This document shows positions 1 through 9,509 of a stretch of DNA of 64,000 bases, one piece after another. The notes below the pieces were generated by a model. The model had not been told where the DNA came from, ran no database searches, and was given only the letters and a program-made list of their open reading frames with translations. Within the stretch, counting starts at the first letter, position 1, and each line of letters opens with the position of its first letter. The position numbers and the translations under genes are program-made. Source of the stretch: Paraeggerthella hongkongensis (GTDB taxonomy: Bacteria; Actinomycetota; Coriobacteriia; Coriobacteriales; Eggerthellaceae); NCBI RefSeq assembly GCF_003340345.1, contig NZ_PPTQ01000007.1, forward strand, positions 88,492-152,491, read 5' to 3'.

Positions 1-1
1 G

Positions 2-2899
2 CGCACGCGCGGCGACGCGCGACGGGCGGTGCGCGAGGGCTTGGACTCGCTTGCGAAGCGCCTGGGCTCCGCCGTTCGCGTGACGGCCGTGGGCGTGACG
101 GGTTCGGGGCGCAGCATGATCGGGAAGATGGTTGGCGCCGATGCCGTACGCGACGAGATCACTGCGCAAGCGCGCGCCGCCGTGGCTGCCGACGCGCGGG
201 TCGACACCGTGTTCGAGATAGGGGGCCAGGACTCCAAGTACGTCAGCTTGAAGGACGGGCGGGTGGCCGATTTCCAAATGAACAAGATATGCGCGGCGGG
301 CACCGGGTCGTTCGTCGAGGAGCAGGCTGCGCGCCTGGGCATCGAGCTTGCCGACTACGGGCCGCTGGCGCTGTCCTCGAAGGCACCTATTGACCTGGGG
401 GAGCGCTGTACGGTGTTCGTGGAGACGGCCATCAACGCGGCTTTGGCGAAAGGTGCGTCGACGGCCGATGTGGCGGCGGGCCTGTGCTTGTCGGTGGTGC
501 GCAACTACCTGCATCGCGTAGTGGGAACCAAGCCGGTGGGCGCCCATGTGGTGCTGCAGGGCGGCGTGGCCTACAACCCCGGCATCGTGGCCGCGTTCAA
601 GGCGCACCTGGGCGACGCCCTTTCGGTGTCGCCGTGGTTCGCCGTGTCGGGCGCGGTGGGCGCGGCCTTGCTCGCGCAGGAGGCCGGGGCGGAGGCCACG
701 GCGTTTCGCGGGTTCGACCTGACGCGCGCGCCGCAGGCTTCGAGGGCCGTCGACCGCGCGTCCGTCGAGGAGAATCGTCGGTTCTTTCGCAAGGTCGACG
801 AGTTGTTCTTGGAGGGGTACGACGCCCGCATCGATCCGTCCAAGCAAACGGTGGGCATTCCGCGCTGCCTTATGCTGCACAAGCTGTTTCCCCTGGCAAA
901 CGCGTTCTTCAAGCAGTTGGGCTACAACGTGCTGCTGTCCGATGCGACCGATGAGGAAACGGTGCGCCTCTCCCAGCAGACGGCTCAAGGGGAGACATGC
1001 TATCCCGTGAAGCTCGTCCACGGCCATCTGGAGCAGTTGGCGCGGCGCGGCGTGGACTACGTGTTCATGCCGGCGGTGCGCACGATTCGCCACGTCTCTT
1101 CCAAGGTCGCGCACAACTACGCGTGCCCCTACATGCAGTCGGCGCCGATGCTGGCGGCCAAGGAGCTTGACTTCGAGGGCCGCGGCATTCGCCTTTTGAG
1201 CCCGGTACTGGACATGGATTTCGGGCAGCAGGCCGTTGCCGAAGCGCTGCTGGGCGTGGGCGCGCAGCTGGGAAAGGAGCCGCGTGAAACCGCCCGCGCC
1301 ATGCTGGCGGGCGGTTTCGCGGTGCAGGAGTTCACGCGTAAGACCGAAGAGCTGGGAGAGCAGCTGCTGGGTTCGCTCGGCCCCGACGAGCGCGTGCTCG
1401 TGCTGATCACCCGCAACTACGGCATTGTCGATCCGGCGCTCAACATGGGCATTCCCGATGCGCTCCTGGACCGTGGCCGGAAGGTGATCACGGTGAGCCA
1501 TCTGCATGCGCATGACGTGGACGTGTCGCAGGATCATCCGGGGCTGTACTGGCCGTTCGGGCAGCATATCGTGTCGGGCGCGAAGCTGGTGCGCCGCGAT
1601 CCGCGCCTGTTCGCGGTGTACCTGACCAATCACGGGTGCGGCCCGGACACCATGGTGAGCCACCTGTTTCGCGAGGAGATGGGCGACAAGCCCTACCTGC
1701 ATATCGAGACCGACGAGCATTCTTCGCAGGTGGGGGTCGTGACGCGCATCGAGGCGTTTTTGAACGCGATCGACCACTACGAGCCGCGCGACGAGCGCGC
1801 GCTGCCCCTGGCGGGCCGTCCGTACGAGGCGCCGCACGCGACGCTCGATGCGCGGCGGGTTGTGGCGCTGCCGTCGTTCGGGGCGTGGGGGCCCTTGGTG
1901 GGCGGCTGGCTGGAGGGGCGCGGCCTGCGCGTGGAATTGCTGGAACCCGACGACGCGGCTGTGGCCGCCGGACGTGCGCGCAGCGCTTCGAAGGAGTACC
2001 TGTCGTTCACGGCGCTGCTGGGAATGTCGTTGCGGGCGGCTGCGAAAGCCTCGGCGGAACGTGCCGGTGCGAGCGGCTTGCAGCTGCTGCTGCCTTCGAC
2101 GGAAGGCGCCGAGGCCGACGGGCAGTACGACCGCGTGATCCGCGCCGTCTTGGACGAGGAAGGGGCGGCCGACGCGAAGCTGGTTGCGCCGATCCTCGAT
2201 CAGCTGCCTTGGTCGATGCCCGATCCCGAGGGCTTCTTCCTGCATCTTTTGGCCGGCGACGTAGCCTACGCGGCCGACCAGGACGATCGTCAAGAGGTGC
2301 TGGACGGGTTCCTGCGCGATGGCGTGACGTTCGAGCGCGTATGCGCCGCGGCCCGCCGAGCGGGGGATGCGGCCGAAGGGGGTTCGCGCCGCGCCCGCAA
2401 GACGCTTGCGCTGGTGGGCGAGTGGCCTTTGGTGTACGCCGACCAGCTGACGGGCGGACGCTGGGAGGGCCTTGAGCGCGCAGGGTACCGCCTGGTGCGC
2501 ATGCCGCTGTCCGAGTACCTGTGGTTTCTGTGGCGCGATGCGCGTCAGCCCGACGAGCTGCTGGCGGCCTTCGCCGCGCAGATGGCCGAAGTGCACCGTT
2601 CGTTGGGCTGCGCCTCGCCGTTTTGCGCCAGCTTGGACGACCTGCGGATTGCGGCTGACGAGGCGCTGGGGGGCTATCGGGGCGCGAACGGAAGGTACCG
2701 AGCGGCTAAGGCGCGCTTGGCGGCGCGCGAGGCGGACGGCGTGATAGCGGTGTCGTCGATGTACGAGAACACCGGCATCGTGCTCAAGCTGCTCGACGAT
2801 GCCGACGACCTTGCGGCTCCCGTGCTGCACGTGTCGTTCGACGGCGCGCTCGACCAGGGCATCGACGAGCGCTTGCGGTCGTTTCTCTACTACGTGTGA
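2..2899 (+). CDS. Acyl-CoA dehydratase activase, BadF/BadG/BcrA/BcrD ATPase family with DUF2229 (5' end outside window)
   Basis: The reading frame is open from base 2, so the N-terminus lies upstream of the window; the GTG at 29 is internal. The first ~215 residues are an ASKHA-fold ATPase domain with a phosphate/metal-binding stretch (IGGQDSKYV), the cluster-bridging signature NKICAAGTGSF and GERCTVF. A DUF2229-like region follows (about 260-480), then a C-terminal part resembling a dehydratase D-component. Family members hydrolyse ATP to push one electron into (R)-2-hydroxyacyl-CoA dehydratases or benzoyl-CoA-type reductases during anaerobic amino-acid or aromatic metabolism. Full-length relatives with this order are usually about 1400 residues and carry two ATPase domains, so the first domain is probably cut off by the window edge. 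No dehydratase gene is visible here, so the target enzyme is unknown. It converges on the ABC permease across a shared hairpin terminator. Confidence 0.9.
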   Translation, partial: RTRGDARRAVREGLDSLAKRLGSAVRVTAVGVTGSGRSMIGKMVGADAVRDEITAQARAAVAADARVDTVFEIGGQDSKYVSLKDGRVADFQMNKICAAGTGSFVEEQAARLGIELADYGPLALSSKAPIDLGERCTVFVETAINAALAKGASTADVAAGLCLSVVRNYLHRVVGTKPVGAHVVLQGGVAYNPGIVAAFKAHLGDALSVSPWFAVSGAVGAALLAQEAGAEATAFRGFDLTRAPQASRAVDRASVEENRRFFRKVDELFLEGYDARIDPSKQTVGIPRCLMLHKLFPLANAFFKQLGYNVLLSDATDEETVRLSQQTAQGETCYPVKLVHGHLEQLARRGVDYVFMPAVRTIRHVSSKVAHNYACPYMQSAPMLAAKELDFEGRGIRLLSPVLDMDFGQQAVAEALLGVGAQLGKEPRETARAMLAGGFAVQEFTRKTEELGEQLLGSLGPDERVLVLITRNYGIVDPALNMGIPDALLDRGRKVITVSHLHAHDVDVSQDHPGLYWPFGQHIVSGAKLVRRDPRLFAVYLTNHGCGPDTMVSHLFREEMGDKPYLHIETDEHSSQVGVVTRIEAFLNAIDHYEPRDERALPLAGRPYEAPHATLDARRVVALPSFGAWGPLVGGWLEGRGLRVELLEPDDAAVAAGRARSASKEYLSFTALLGMSLRAAAKASAERAGASGLQLLLPSTEGAEADGQYDRVIRAVLDEEGAADAKLVAPILDQLPWSMPDPEGFFLHLLAGDVAYAADQDDRQEVLDGFLRDGVTFERVCAAARRAGDAAEGGSRRARKTLALVGEWPLVYADQLTGGRWEGLERAGYRLVRMPLSEYLWFLWRDARQPDELLAAFAAQMAEVHRSLGCASPFCASLDDLRIAADEALGGYRGANGRYRAAKARLAAREADGVIAVSSMYENTGIVLKLLDDADDLAAPVLHVSFDGALDQGIDERLRSFLYYV

Positions 2900-2946
2900 G
2901 GAGCGGCTGCGAAACGCGCGGCTTCCCGGGCTGACCGCAGTCCTGC

Positions 2947-2980
2947 GACCGGCGGCGGGATCCAGGCCCCGCCGCCGGTC
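2947..2980. terminator. Shared terminator hairpin between convergent genes
   Basis: A perfect 13-bp GC-rich stem with an 8-nt loop lies in the 86-bp gap between the stop codons of the dehydratase activase and the ABC permease. It has no long T tract on either strand. Its position suggests a bidirectional terminator. Confidence 0.6.
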
Positions 2981-2985
2981 GGGGC

Positions 2986-5421
2986 TTACTCCTGCGCTTT
3001 GAGCGCCAGGGCAAGCGGGACGCGCTTGATGCGCCTGGTGTGCAGAAACGCCACGACGGCGTACGTGGCAACGCCGATTGCCGCGATAAGCGCCAGGCGG
3101 TCGGCGGGCGCGTACGCCTCCATGTTGCCCCCGTATCCCGCGAGGGCAGCTCTGATCAGCGTCGATATACCCAGGACAACCAGGGGCAGGGATGCAAGGA
3201 GCGAGGCGATCACCACGGTTGTGATGGAATGCAGGTACAGCTTGTTGATCTCGCGGTTTCGGTAGCCGAACACCTTCATGTACGAAATGCTGCGCGCGCT
3301 TCGATCCAGTACCGTTTTCGTGAGCAGGTACATGAGCACCAGGTAGACAAGCGTGGCCGCTGCCGTCATCATGTCCATCACATGGCCCATCGAGTCTTGC
3401 ATCTGGGCGCTGATCTTGTCCATGTCGGCAGGGGCAAGATCGCTTGCCAGATAGCGTTCGTCCAGGTTGAGGCTTTCGTTCGACACGTATCCGTTGAAAT
3501 AGCCGGCATCGTTGCCGAACAGCTCGTTGAAGTCCTCGATGCTCAAGAACACCGCCATGCACGAGGAGCTGCCCCAAAGCGAGCTGGGGGTCAGCTCGTA
3601 GGCTGCGCCGTCGAACTTGTTCGAGAACGTTTGCGGCTCTCCGGGTTTCAGCCCGCATTTCTGCGCCAATCCGCGTCCTACGGCCACCTTTCCCTCGCCG
3701 ACGTCGACGTCGTTCCAGTAGCGGGATCCTTCCGCGATGCCGTACACGACGACCTCTTCGTTCCCCTGTGCCAAGCGGGCGGTTTCCAGGCGCCCTGCGG
3801 CGAACTTCTCGGCCTGCTCGATGACGCTGCGGTCGTTCGGCTTCACGTTGACGGGGTGGGCTCCTTCCTGCACCGTCGAAGCTTTTTGCGCGAGCGCGGC
3901 AAGCTCGATCGGGTCCATGGCTTCAAGTTGGGACTGCTCGGTTGCGGCCAGCGCGGTCGCGGCTGCGAACGCCTCGCGCTCGTCGTCGGTCGCGTCGATT
4001 TCGAGCGGCGCCTTGAGCAGGTACTGGTGCTCGGCCACCAGATCGTTGCGCAGGGAATCGGCGTAGTGCTCGATGGTGGGCATCATGCACAGCCCGAACA
4101 ACAGCAGCATGCTGGCGAACGCGATCCCCACGAACAGCGTGGCGAAGTGCGAAAGGTTGCGCAGGAACACGCGCAGCCTGAACCGCGCCGAAAAGCCAAG
4201 GCGCTCGGGAAGCTTCAGGGTTGCGCGCATGCCGGCCTTCGCCGTTTCGCGCCGTAGGAACATGAGCGGCGTGCAGCGCATCTTGCGCGCCAGCCCGACG
4301 GACGTGATTGCCATGAGCAGGAAAAACGGGATGACGGTGGTCAATCCGAAGGCGCGCCAGCTCCAGGCGGCAACGTAGGGCGGCAGGCTGTAGCTGTTGT
4401 AGTACAGGCCTTTCATGGGGTCGACCATGACGGTGTATCCCAGTACGTTGCCCGCCACGGCCGCCGCCAGGCCTACCAAGCAAGGCAGCGCCAGGTAATG
4501 CGCGATCAGCTCGCGTTTGCGGTATCCCGAAGCCAGAAGCGTGCCGATGACGGCGCTCTCTTCGTCGATGGCGGCCGAGGTCAGCACCACGAACACGAAC
4601 GCCATGATGACGATGAGCAGAAACAGCATGGTCTCCCAGGTGACCTGATCGCCCGCCACGTCTTCGGCGGCGTAGGTGATCCCTTGGTTCGACGCGGCGT
4701 CCACCAGATCGGTCAGCAAGGCTCCGTGGCTGGCCAGCGCATCGGCGATGTCCTGCTCGGCGTCGATGCGCTCGGGCAGGGGCAAGGCGCGGTCGTCGAA
4801 CAGGAAGGAGTAGACGTGGGAGACGCTCGCGCCTTCGAAGGACGCGAACGCGGCTCGGTCCACAACGGCGGTGCCGAACGTGAGCGTGTTCATGACGAAA
4901 TCGGAGTTCTTTTCGAAAAGAGCCGCATAGTCGGGAAGCGTCATGATGCCCGACACGGTCAGATCCCGCCCGCCCACGCGCACCGTATCGCCCGTTTCGA
5001 TGCGGGCATGCTCCGCGAAGGTCCGATCGAGCGCGATCTCGTCGGCTCCCTGCGGGGCTTCGCCCTGCGCGTAAGCGGCCTCGTTGAAGCCGTTGCGGTT
5101 GAGGTGCACGCGCACCGTGGCGCCCGGTGCGTCGTCGCGCTCGAGCGGCAGGTCGTAGCTGAAGTTCTCGTGCACGGACGCGCCCAGGTCCTCGACGGCC
5201 GCAAGCGCTTCGGCGGGCGCTTTCCGGCTTGTCGTGAAGCGCCCGTCCTCGACGGCGTAGGCGTCGCGCATGCCGTCGGTGATGCGCTCGATGCTGCTGG
5301 CTGCTGCAAGGAAGCCGGACACGAGCGTGATGGAGATGGTCATGAGCAGGAAGATGCCCAGATACCTGCCGAAGTTGTGCCTGAGCTCGCGCGGAAGGCG
5401 GCGGACAAGAGGGGTTGCCAT
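2986..5421 (-). CDS. FtsX-family ABC transporter permease (MacB/LolC-like), 811 aa
   Basis: Large permease with a first membrane segment at about residues 19-41, an external domain to about 265, three membrane helices (about 270-380), a further helix near 430-450, a second external domain, and three helices near the C-terminus (about 700-800). That is the two-FtsX-domain architecture of exporters that move lipids, peptides or antibiotics out of the membrane. The ATG at 5421 lies 7 bp after the stop of the ATPase gene, so the two form one operon and one transporter. An iron-box-like site lies upstream of the ATPase, so iron-responsive expression is inferred. The substrate is unknown; siderophore or peptide export are possibilities, not shown. 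Confidence 0.88.
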   Translation of the reverse strand: MATPLVRRLPRELRHNFGRYLGIFLLMTISITLVSGFLAAASSIERITDGMRDAYAVEDGRFTTSRKAPAEALAAVEDLGASVHENFSYDLPLERDDAPGATVRVHLNRNGFNEAAYAQGEAPQGADEIALDRTFAEHARIETGDTVRVGGRDLTVSGIMTLPDYAALFEKNSDFVMNTLTFGTAVVDRAAFASFEGASVSHVYSFLFDDRALPLPERIDAEQDIADALASHGALLTDLVDAASNQGITYAAEDVAGDQVTWETMLFLLIVIMAFVFVVLTSAAIDEESAVIGTLLASGYRKRELIAHYLALPCLVGLAAAVAGNVLGYTVMVDPMKGLYYNSYSLPPYVAAWSWRAFGLTTVIPFFLLMAITSVGLARKMRCTPLMFLRRETAKAGMRATLKLPERLGFSARFRLRVFLRNLSHFATLFVGIAFASMLLLFGLCMMPTIEHYADSLRNDLVAEHQYLLKAPLEIDATDDEREAFAAATALAATEQSQLEAMDPIELAALAQKASTVQEGAHPVNVKPNDRSVIEQAEKFAAGRLETARLAQGNEEVVVYGIAEGSRYWNDVDVGEGKVAVGRGLAQKCGLKPGEPQTFSNKFDGAAYELTPSSLWGSSSCMAVFLSIEDFNELFGNDAGYFNGYVSNESLNLDERYLASDLAPADMDKISAQMQDSMGHVMDMMTAAATLVYLVLMYLLTKTVLDRSARSISYMKVFGYRNREINKLYLHSITTVVIASLLASLPLVVLGISTLIRAALAGYGGNMEAYAPADRLALIAAIGVATYAVVAFLHTRRIKRVPLALALKAQE

Positions 5422-5428
5422 GGCGCGC

Positions 5429-6238
5429 CTACCATTCCAGATCGCGCGCAGCGAGCACCTGCTGGTTGCGCGCGTCTTCGGCCAGGACCCCGTCGCGCAG
5501 CCGTAGGACGCGATGGGCCATGTGCCTGATGGCGTCGTTGTGCGTGACGATAACGATGGTGCAGCCGTAGTCGCGGTTGACCCGTTCCATCAACTCAAAT
5601 ATCTCTTTCGAGGTTTGATAGTCCAACGCGCCCGTCGGCTCGTCGCACAGCAGCAGGCGAGGGTTTTTCACGAGCGCGCGCCCGATCGCGCAACGCTGCT
5701 GCTGCCCGCCCGATATTTGGCGCGGGAACTTTCCGCGATGGTCCCATAGCCCCAGCGAATGCAGCAGGTCGTCAAGGGGAAGCGGGTTTGCGCTGAGATG
5801 GCGGCACACCTCGATGTTCTCGCGCACGGTCAGGTCGGGGATCAGATTGTAGAACTGGAACACGAATCCCAGCTCGCGTCGGCGGTACTCGCCAAGCTCC
5901 TTGTCGGAAAGGCCGGTCAGCTCAACGCCTCCCACGCGGATGGAGCCCGAGTCGGCCGGCTCCAGCCCGCCTACCAGGTTGAGGAACGTGGACTTTCCCG
6001 AGCCCGAAGGCCCGAGCAGCGCGCATACGGCGCCCTGTTCGATGGTCGTGGCAATGTCCGAGAGCACGGTGGCGCGCGCTTCGCCTTCTCCGTAGTGCTT
6101 GCAAAGGCCGTCGACCGACAGGAAGACGGGGTCGATCGCCGGGCGTTCGCGGCGTTCGTCGGAGTCGGCGTCTTGCGCCTTGCGGTTTTCGTGGGGGTCG
6201 TGCTTCTTCGGGGGGAAGAAGGCTGCTTGGTTGGACAT
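5429..6238 (-). CDS. ABC transporter ATP-binding protein (MacB/LolD type), 269 aa
   Basis: ATPase partner of the FtsX permease just downstream. It has Walker A (GPSGSGKST), the ABC signature written as ISGGQQQR, Walker B ending in [12 protein letters not shown], and the switch histidine in IVTHND, in the order and spacing of LolD/MacB ATPases. About 40 residues of charged sequence precede the domain, longer than usual; no strong Shine-Dalgarno supports the ATG at 6238, so a later start is possible. The GTTA-N9-AACTTAT site begins about 30 bp upstream of this start codon, in the expected promoter region. Confidence 0.9.
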   Translation of the reverse strand: MSNQAAFFPPKKHDPHENRKAQDADSDERRERPAIDPVFLSVDGLCKHYGEGEARATVLSDIATTIEQGAVCALLGPSGSGKSTFLNLVGGLEPADSGSIRVGGVELTGLSDKELGEYRRRELGFVFQFYNLIPDLTVRENIEVCRHLSANPLPLDDLLHSLGLWDHRGKFPRQISGGQQQRCAIGRALVKNPRLLLCDEPTGALDYQTSKEIFELMERVNRDYGCTIVIVTHNDAIRHMAHRVLRLRDGVLAEDARNQQVLAARDLEW

Positions 6239-6267
6239 GGGTTCTCGTTTCCCCGCGTGAGCGGCTT

Positions 6268-6288
6268 ATAAGTTTACTAAGGCTAACA
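6268..6288. promoter_or_regulatory. Iron-box-like operator (DtxR-family motif), site A
   Basis: Read on the minus strand it is T-GTTA-N9-AACTTAT, identical in framework and spacing to three other sites in this window (11443, 24031, 33026). It is upstream of the ABC exporter operon. A possible promoter on the minus strand overlaps it. Regulation by the DtxR-like product of 11638-12042 is inferred. The remaining ~325 bp up to the rhomboid start is GC-rich, and I see nothing else there. Confidence 0.6.
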
Positions 6289-6615
6289 TTTACCACAACG
6301 GAGAGGGAAACACAACGACAAGGGGGAATACGGGCGCGCGCAGCGCCTTGCTCGGCCGAGGAGGGCTCTGCGGCGCGGTGGAGGTCGGCGAGGATCGGGC
6401 GGGTTGCGGGCCGCGCGCTCGGAAGGCGGTGCGATCGAGCGGGCTTCGTCGCGTGCCGGGGAGGCGGCGCGGGTCGGGCGGGGACCGCGTGCGGCGCGCA
6501 GCGGTGAAACCGTGTTTTTGCCTCAACGGAAACGCGAAGGCTGCGTTGTCGCGCAAGCGACGTGGTAGGATTTCCCCTGAACCATGATCGAATTGCCGCA
6601 TGCGAGGAGCAGCCA

Positions 6616-7404
6616 GTGCCGGAAAACCAGAACAACGTGCCGAACCCGACCAAAACCGTGATCGACGACGAGCAGTTGAAGCGGATGCTCAATCAAAGCG
6701 AGCCGTCCTTTTTCGAGCGAAACCGGTTTCGCATGGTCACGCTTATCCTGATCGCCCTCAACGTGATCGTGTTCGCGGTGGAGGCGGTGCTTTCGGGGTT
6801 CCGCGTGAACGTGTCGACGTCGGTGCTCGTGCAGATGGGCGCCATGTACGCGCCGTGGATGCAGTCGGCGGCCGACCTGTACCGGTTCGTGACGCCGATG
6901 TTCTTGCACATGGACCTCATGCACCTGGGGTTCAACATGGTTGCGCTCTACAGCGTGGGCGAAGTGCTCGAACGCGTGCTGGGCAAAGGGAACTTCCTGG
7001 CGCTGTACTTCATCGGCGGCATCACGGGCAACGCGGTGTCCTACGCCGCCGACGTGTTCCTAGGCGGTGGCTCGACGGTGAGCGCCGGCGCTTCTACCAG
7101 CGTGTTCGGCCTGTTCGTGGCCGTAGCCCTGCTGGGTTTGCTGCACAAGGGGAATCGCTCGATGTTCGCGCAGTACAGCAAGGGCATGCTGGGCATCATC
7201 GCGGTGAACGTCGCGTACACGTTCTTGGTGCCGGGAATCTCCGTGAGCGGGCACTTGGGCGGCGCGCTGGGCGGCCTGGTGGCCATGTTCATGGTGCCGG
7301 CGAAAAGCCTGCGCGTGCCCACCGTCGCGCGGGTGGCCGTGGGGGTTCTGTGGGTGGCTTCGCTGGTTTGGCTGCTGGCATCGCAGGGGCTGCTTTCCCT
7401 GTAG
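6616..7404 (+). CDS. Rhomboid-family intramembrane serine protease, 262 aa
   Basis: Predicted multi-spanning membrane protein that cleaves transmembrane substrates. GTG 6616 is chosen because GAGGAG lies 6 bp before it; an in-frame ATG at 6562 has no ribosome site. After a soluble ~35-residue N-terminus come six hydrophobic segments. The catalytic serine is expected at about residue 160 in GASTSVFGL and the histidine at about 213 in SGHLGGALGG, giving the Ser-His dyad. The glycine that normally follows the catalytic serine (GxSG) is threonine here, which is unusual and could affect activity. HMDLMHLGFNM on helix 2 matches the family's conserved HxxxxHxxxN. The gene stands alone, converging on the DUF6320 operon. 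Confidence 0.88.
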   Translation: MPENQNNVPNPTKTVIDDEQLKRMLNQSEPSFFERNRFRMVTLILIALNVIVFAVEAVLSGFRVNVSTSVLVQMGAMYAPWMQSAADLYRFVTPMFLHMDLMHLGFNMVALYSVGEVLERVLGKGNFLALYFIGGITGNAVSYAADVFLGGGSTVSAGASTSVFGLFVAVALLGLLHKGNRSMFAQYSKGMLGIIAVNVAYTFLVPGISVSGHLGGALGGLVAMFMVPAKSLRVPTVARVAVGVLWVASLVWLLASQGLLSL

Positions 7405-7494
7405 GGCGCGCACTGGCTTTCGGGAGGGTTTGCCCGACGTTCGCCGGCATGCGCCGACGTTCGCCGACGCCCGGAGGCGCGGCTTGCCGCCGCG

Positions 7495-8151
7495 CTATGC
7501 CAGGAACAGCTTGCGAACCTCGTCCATCAGCTGCTTTCGCATGAACACGAGCAGTCCCAGCAAGAACACGCTTGCTGCGAGCGCGCTCGAAAGCGCGGGG
7601 ATCTCCCAGGTGGTAAGCCCCAGCGCGATGAGCGCAAGGGGAACCAGCCCCAGCACCACGTCGAAGAGCAGGTACTTCGCGTACCCGGCCACGAACGTGT
7701 CTTTGAACACGGCCACGAGCACCGTGTCGAACACCAGCGCCACCAGGCATATTCCCGGTATGACGAACGTGGTGACCAGCGTGTTTCCCGTGACCAGAAA
7801 CCATGCTGCCGCAATGCCCAGCAAAATGAGGAAGTAGCGTACCACCACGCGCAAAAAGTCCGGCGAATGCGCAAGGATGTTGCGTACGAACAGGTAGTTC
7901 ACCACCAACGCCACGCACACCGAAACCACGATGTCGCCCGGAAGCGACAGCATTCGTCCCAGAAACGCCATCACCAAAAGGCATGCTCCGCTCACGAAGG
8001 CCAAGACGCCAAGGGCCATGGCTCCCGACTTGCGCACTTCGTTTCGCGGAAACGCCGACGGCGTTGCCGTTCCGGCAAGCTCGGCTTGGCACAAGGGACA
8101 GCGATCGAGGTCGCCGGTGAATTCGACGCGGCACTTCTCGCAACGTCTCAC
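7495..8151 (-). CDS. Zinc-ribbon membrane protein, DUF6320-like, 218 aa
   Basis: The N-terminus holds a four-cysteine zinc ribbon (CEKC at residues 4-7 and CPLC about 17-20). About six hydrophobic helices follow between residues 40 and 205, so the ribbon is probably cytoplasmic on a polytopic membrane protein. I match it to DUF6320 from memory of architecture; its function is not known. Its ATG overlaps the stop of the upstream acyltransferase-like gene by 4 bp, so the three genes from 10501 down to here are almost certainly translated as one unit and may act together, for instance in handling an acylated lipid. Confidence 0.75.
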   Translation of the reverse strand: MRRCEKCRVEFTGDLDRCPLCQAELAGTATPSAFPRNEVRKSGAMALGVLAFVSGACLLVMAFLGRMLSLPGDIVVSVCVALVVNYLFVRNILAHSPDFLRVVVRYFLILLGIAAAWFLVTGNTLVTTFVIPGICLVALVFDTVLVAVFKDTFVAGYAKYLLFDVVLGLVPLALIALGLTTWEIPALSSALAASVFLLGLLVFMRKQLMDEVRKLFLA

Positions 8152-9509
8152 GGTCGTTCCCTTTCTCCTTCGGGTGCGCCGTCGTCGGCGCCTTCTTCAT
8201 GTGCGGGAACCTGGCCGCCCCATCGTTTGACCGAAGTCTCCAGTTTGGTTTCCAGGCGGTCCTCGGCTACTTCTTCGCTTGTTTTGTTGATGTTGACGTA
8301 CCCTTCGATGCCCTGGTCCGAGAAGTACCGGCAGAAGTTCTTGATCACGTCGGGGTTCGAGTACGTGGTGGATATGCCGATGCTCAGATCGTCTCCGAAC
8401 GAGCACACCATGAAGTTGAGCCCGACGGTGGAGGTCAGCACGTTGACGTTGCGGATGAACGGGGCCAGGCGCTCGTCGACGCCGATAGCTCCCAGGCTTG
8501 ATACGGTCGTCGTGGTTTCGCGCTCAACCATGCGGTCTGCCAGTTCGAGCGCGATGTCCTTCACGAACAGCGGGGCGAAGCGCAGGGCCGGGTGCTTTTC
8601 GAGCGCGATCATGCGGTTCATCCGCGGTTTGAGGTTTTCTGCCTCGGTCGCCACCTTCAGCTGGTCCTGCACGCGGGCGGCTACGACTTCCACGGGTTCG
8701 TCCTGATCGCCGGGCGTGTAGGACACGAAAGCCAAGCCGAAGAAGTTCTTGGTGGTGGCCGATTCGAAGATTCTCCGAAGGTCCACGGGCACGTCGATGC
8801 GAATGGCGCGATGGCGGTCGCGACGCGGCATCTCCGCGCGAATGGCGCACATCACCGCTGCGATCACAAGCGACGTCAGGCTCACTCCGTGCGAGCGCGC
8901 CAGGTCGAGCACGCGCTGCATGGGCAGGTGGTATTCCATGAACGTGGGGTCGGCCTTGTCGCGCCAGCCGGACAGCCGGTAGATCTTCGGCGCGCGCGTG
9001 CCCGCGGCCTTGTCCCGCTCAAAGTACTTGTCGAAGCTGTCCTCGTGCTTTTGGTGGTCAGATCCGTCGTATTCGAACGGCACCCCCTCCACGCCGTAGC
9101 GCTTTTGAATGTAGACGTGCAGCAGCATCTTGAAGAAGCTCAAGGAGCCGCGCCCGTCGGAGACGATGTGGGAAACCTCCAAGTTGATGCGGTTTCGATA
9201 ATAGCTGACGCGGAACAGGACGCTTTTCGCGTCGACGTGCAGGCCGAAGCAAATCGGAAGGTTCTCGCGGCTGATTTCGGGCGGCTTCGGCGCTTGCTCC
9301 AGGTAGTGCCAAAACATGCCGCTGCGCAGGCACACGTTGAACCCGGGGAACGTGTCGACCGTCTTGTCGAGCGCGCGCTGCAGCGCCTGCGGGTCGACGT
9401 CGTCGACCAGCTCGGCTGCGTAGCGGAACACCGTTTGCGCGGAGCTGCCGGCTTGGGATGAGTAGAACTTGCCTACGTTGTCTAGTCGGTACCAAGTATT
9501 CCGAGCCAC
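8148..9509 (-). CDS. Condensation-domain / alcohol acetyltransferase-like protein, 453 aa
   Basis: BAHD/condensation-like fold: HIVSDG at about residue 135 matches the catalytic HxxxD(G) motif of condensation domains, wax-ester synthases and alcohol acyltransferases, and the two-lobed length (~430 residues plus a charged tail) fits. It should transfer an acyl group from a CoA or carrier thioester to an alcohol or amine; substrates cannot be read from the sequence. Its start overlaps the 3' end of the hydrolase gene by 28 bp and its stop overlaps the DUF6320 gene by 4 bp, so it is the middle gene of a tight operon. No carrier-protein or adenylation domain is nearby, which argues against peptide synthesis. 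Confidence 0.75.
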   Translation of the reverse strand: MARNTWYRLDNVGKFYSSQAGSSAQTVFRYAAELVDDVDPQALQRALDKTVDTFPGFNVCLRSGMFWHYLEQAPKPPEISRENLPICFGLHVDAKSVLFRVSYYRNRINLEVSHIVSDGRGSLSFFKMLLHVYIQKRYGVEGVPFEYDGSDHQKHEDSFDKYFERDKAAGTRAPKIYRLSGWRDKADPTFMEYHLPMQRVLDLARSHGVSLTSLVIAAVMCAIRAEMPRRDRHRAIRIDVPVDLRRIFESATTKNFFGLAFVSYTPGDQDEPVEVVAARVQDQLKVATEAENLKPRMNRMIALEKHPALRFAPLFVKDIALELADRMVERETTTTVSSLGAIGVDERLAPFIRNVNVLTSTVGLNFMVCSFGDDLSIGISTTYSNPDVIKNFCRYFSDQGIEGYVNINKTSEEVAEDRLETKLETSVKRWGGQVPAHEEGADDGAPEGERERP

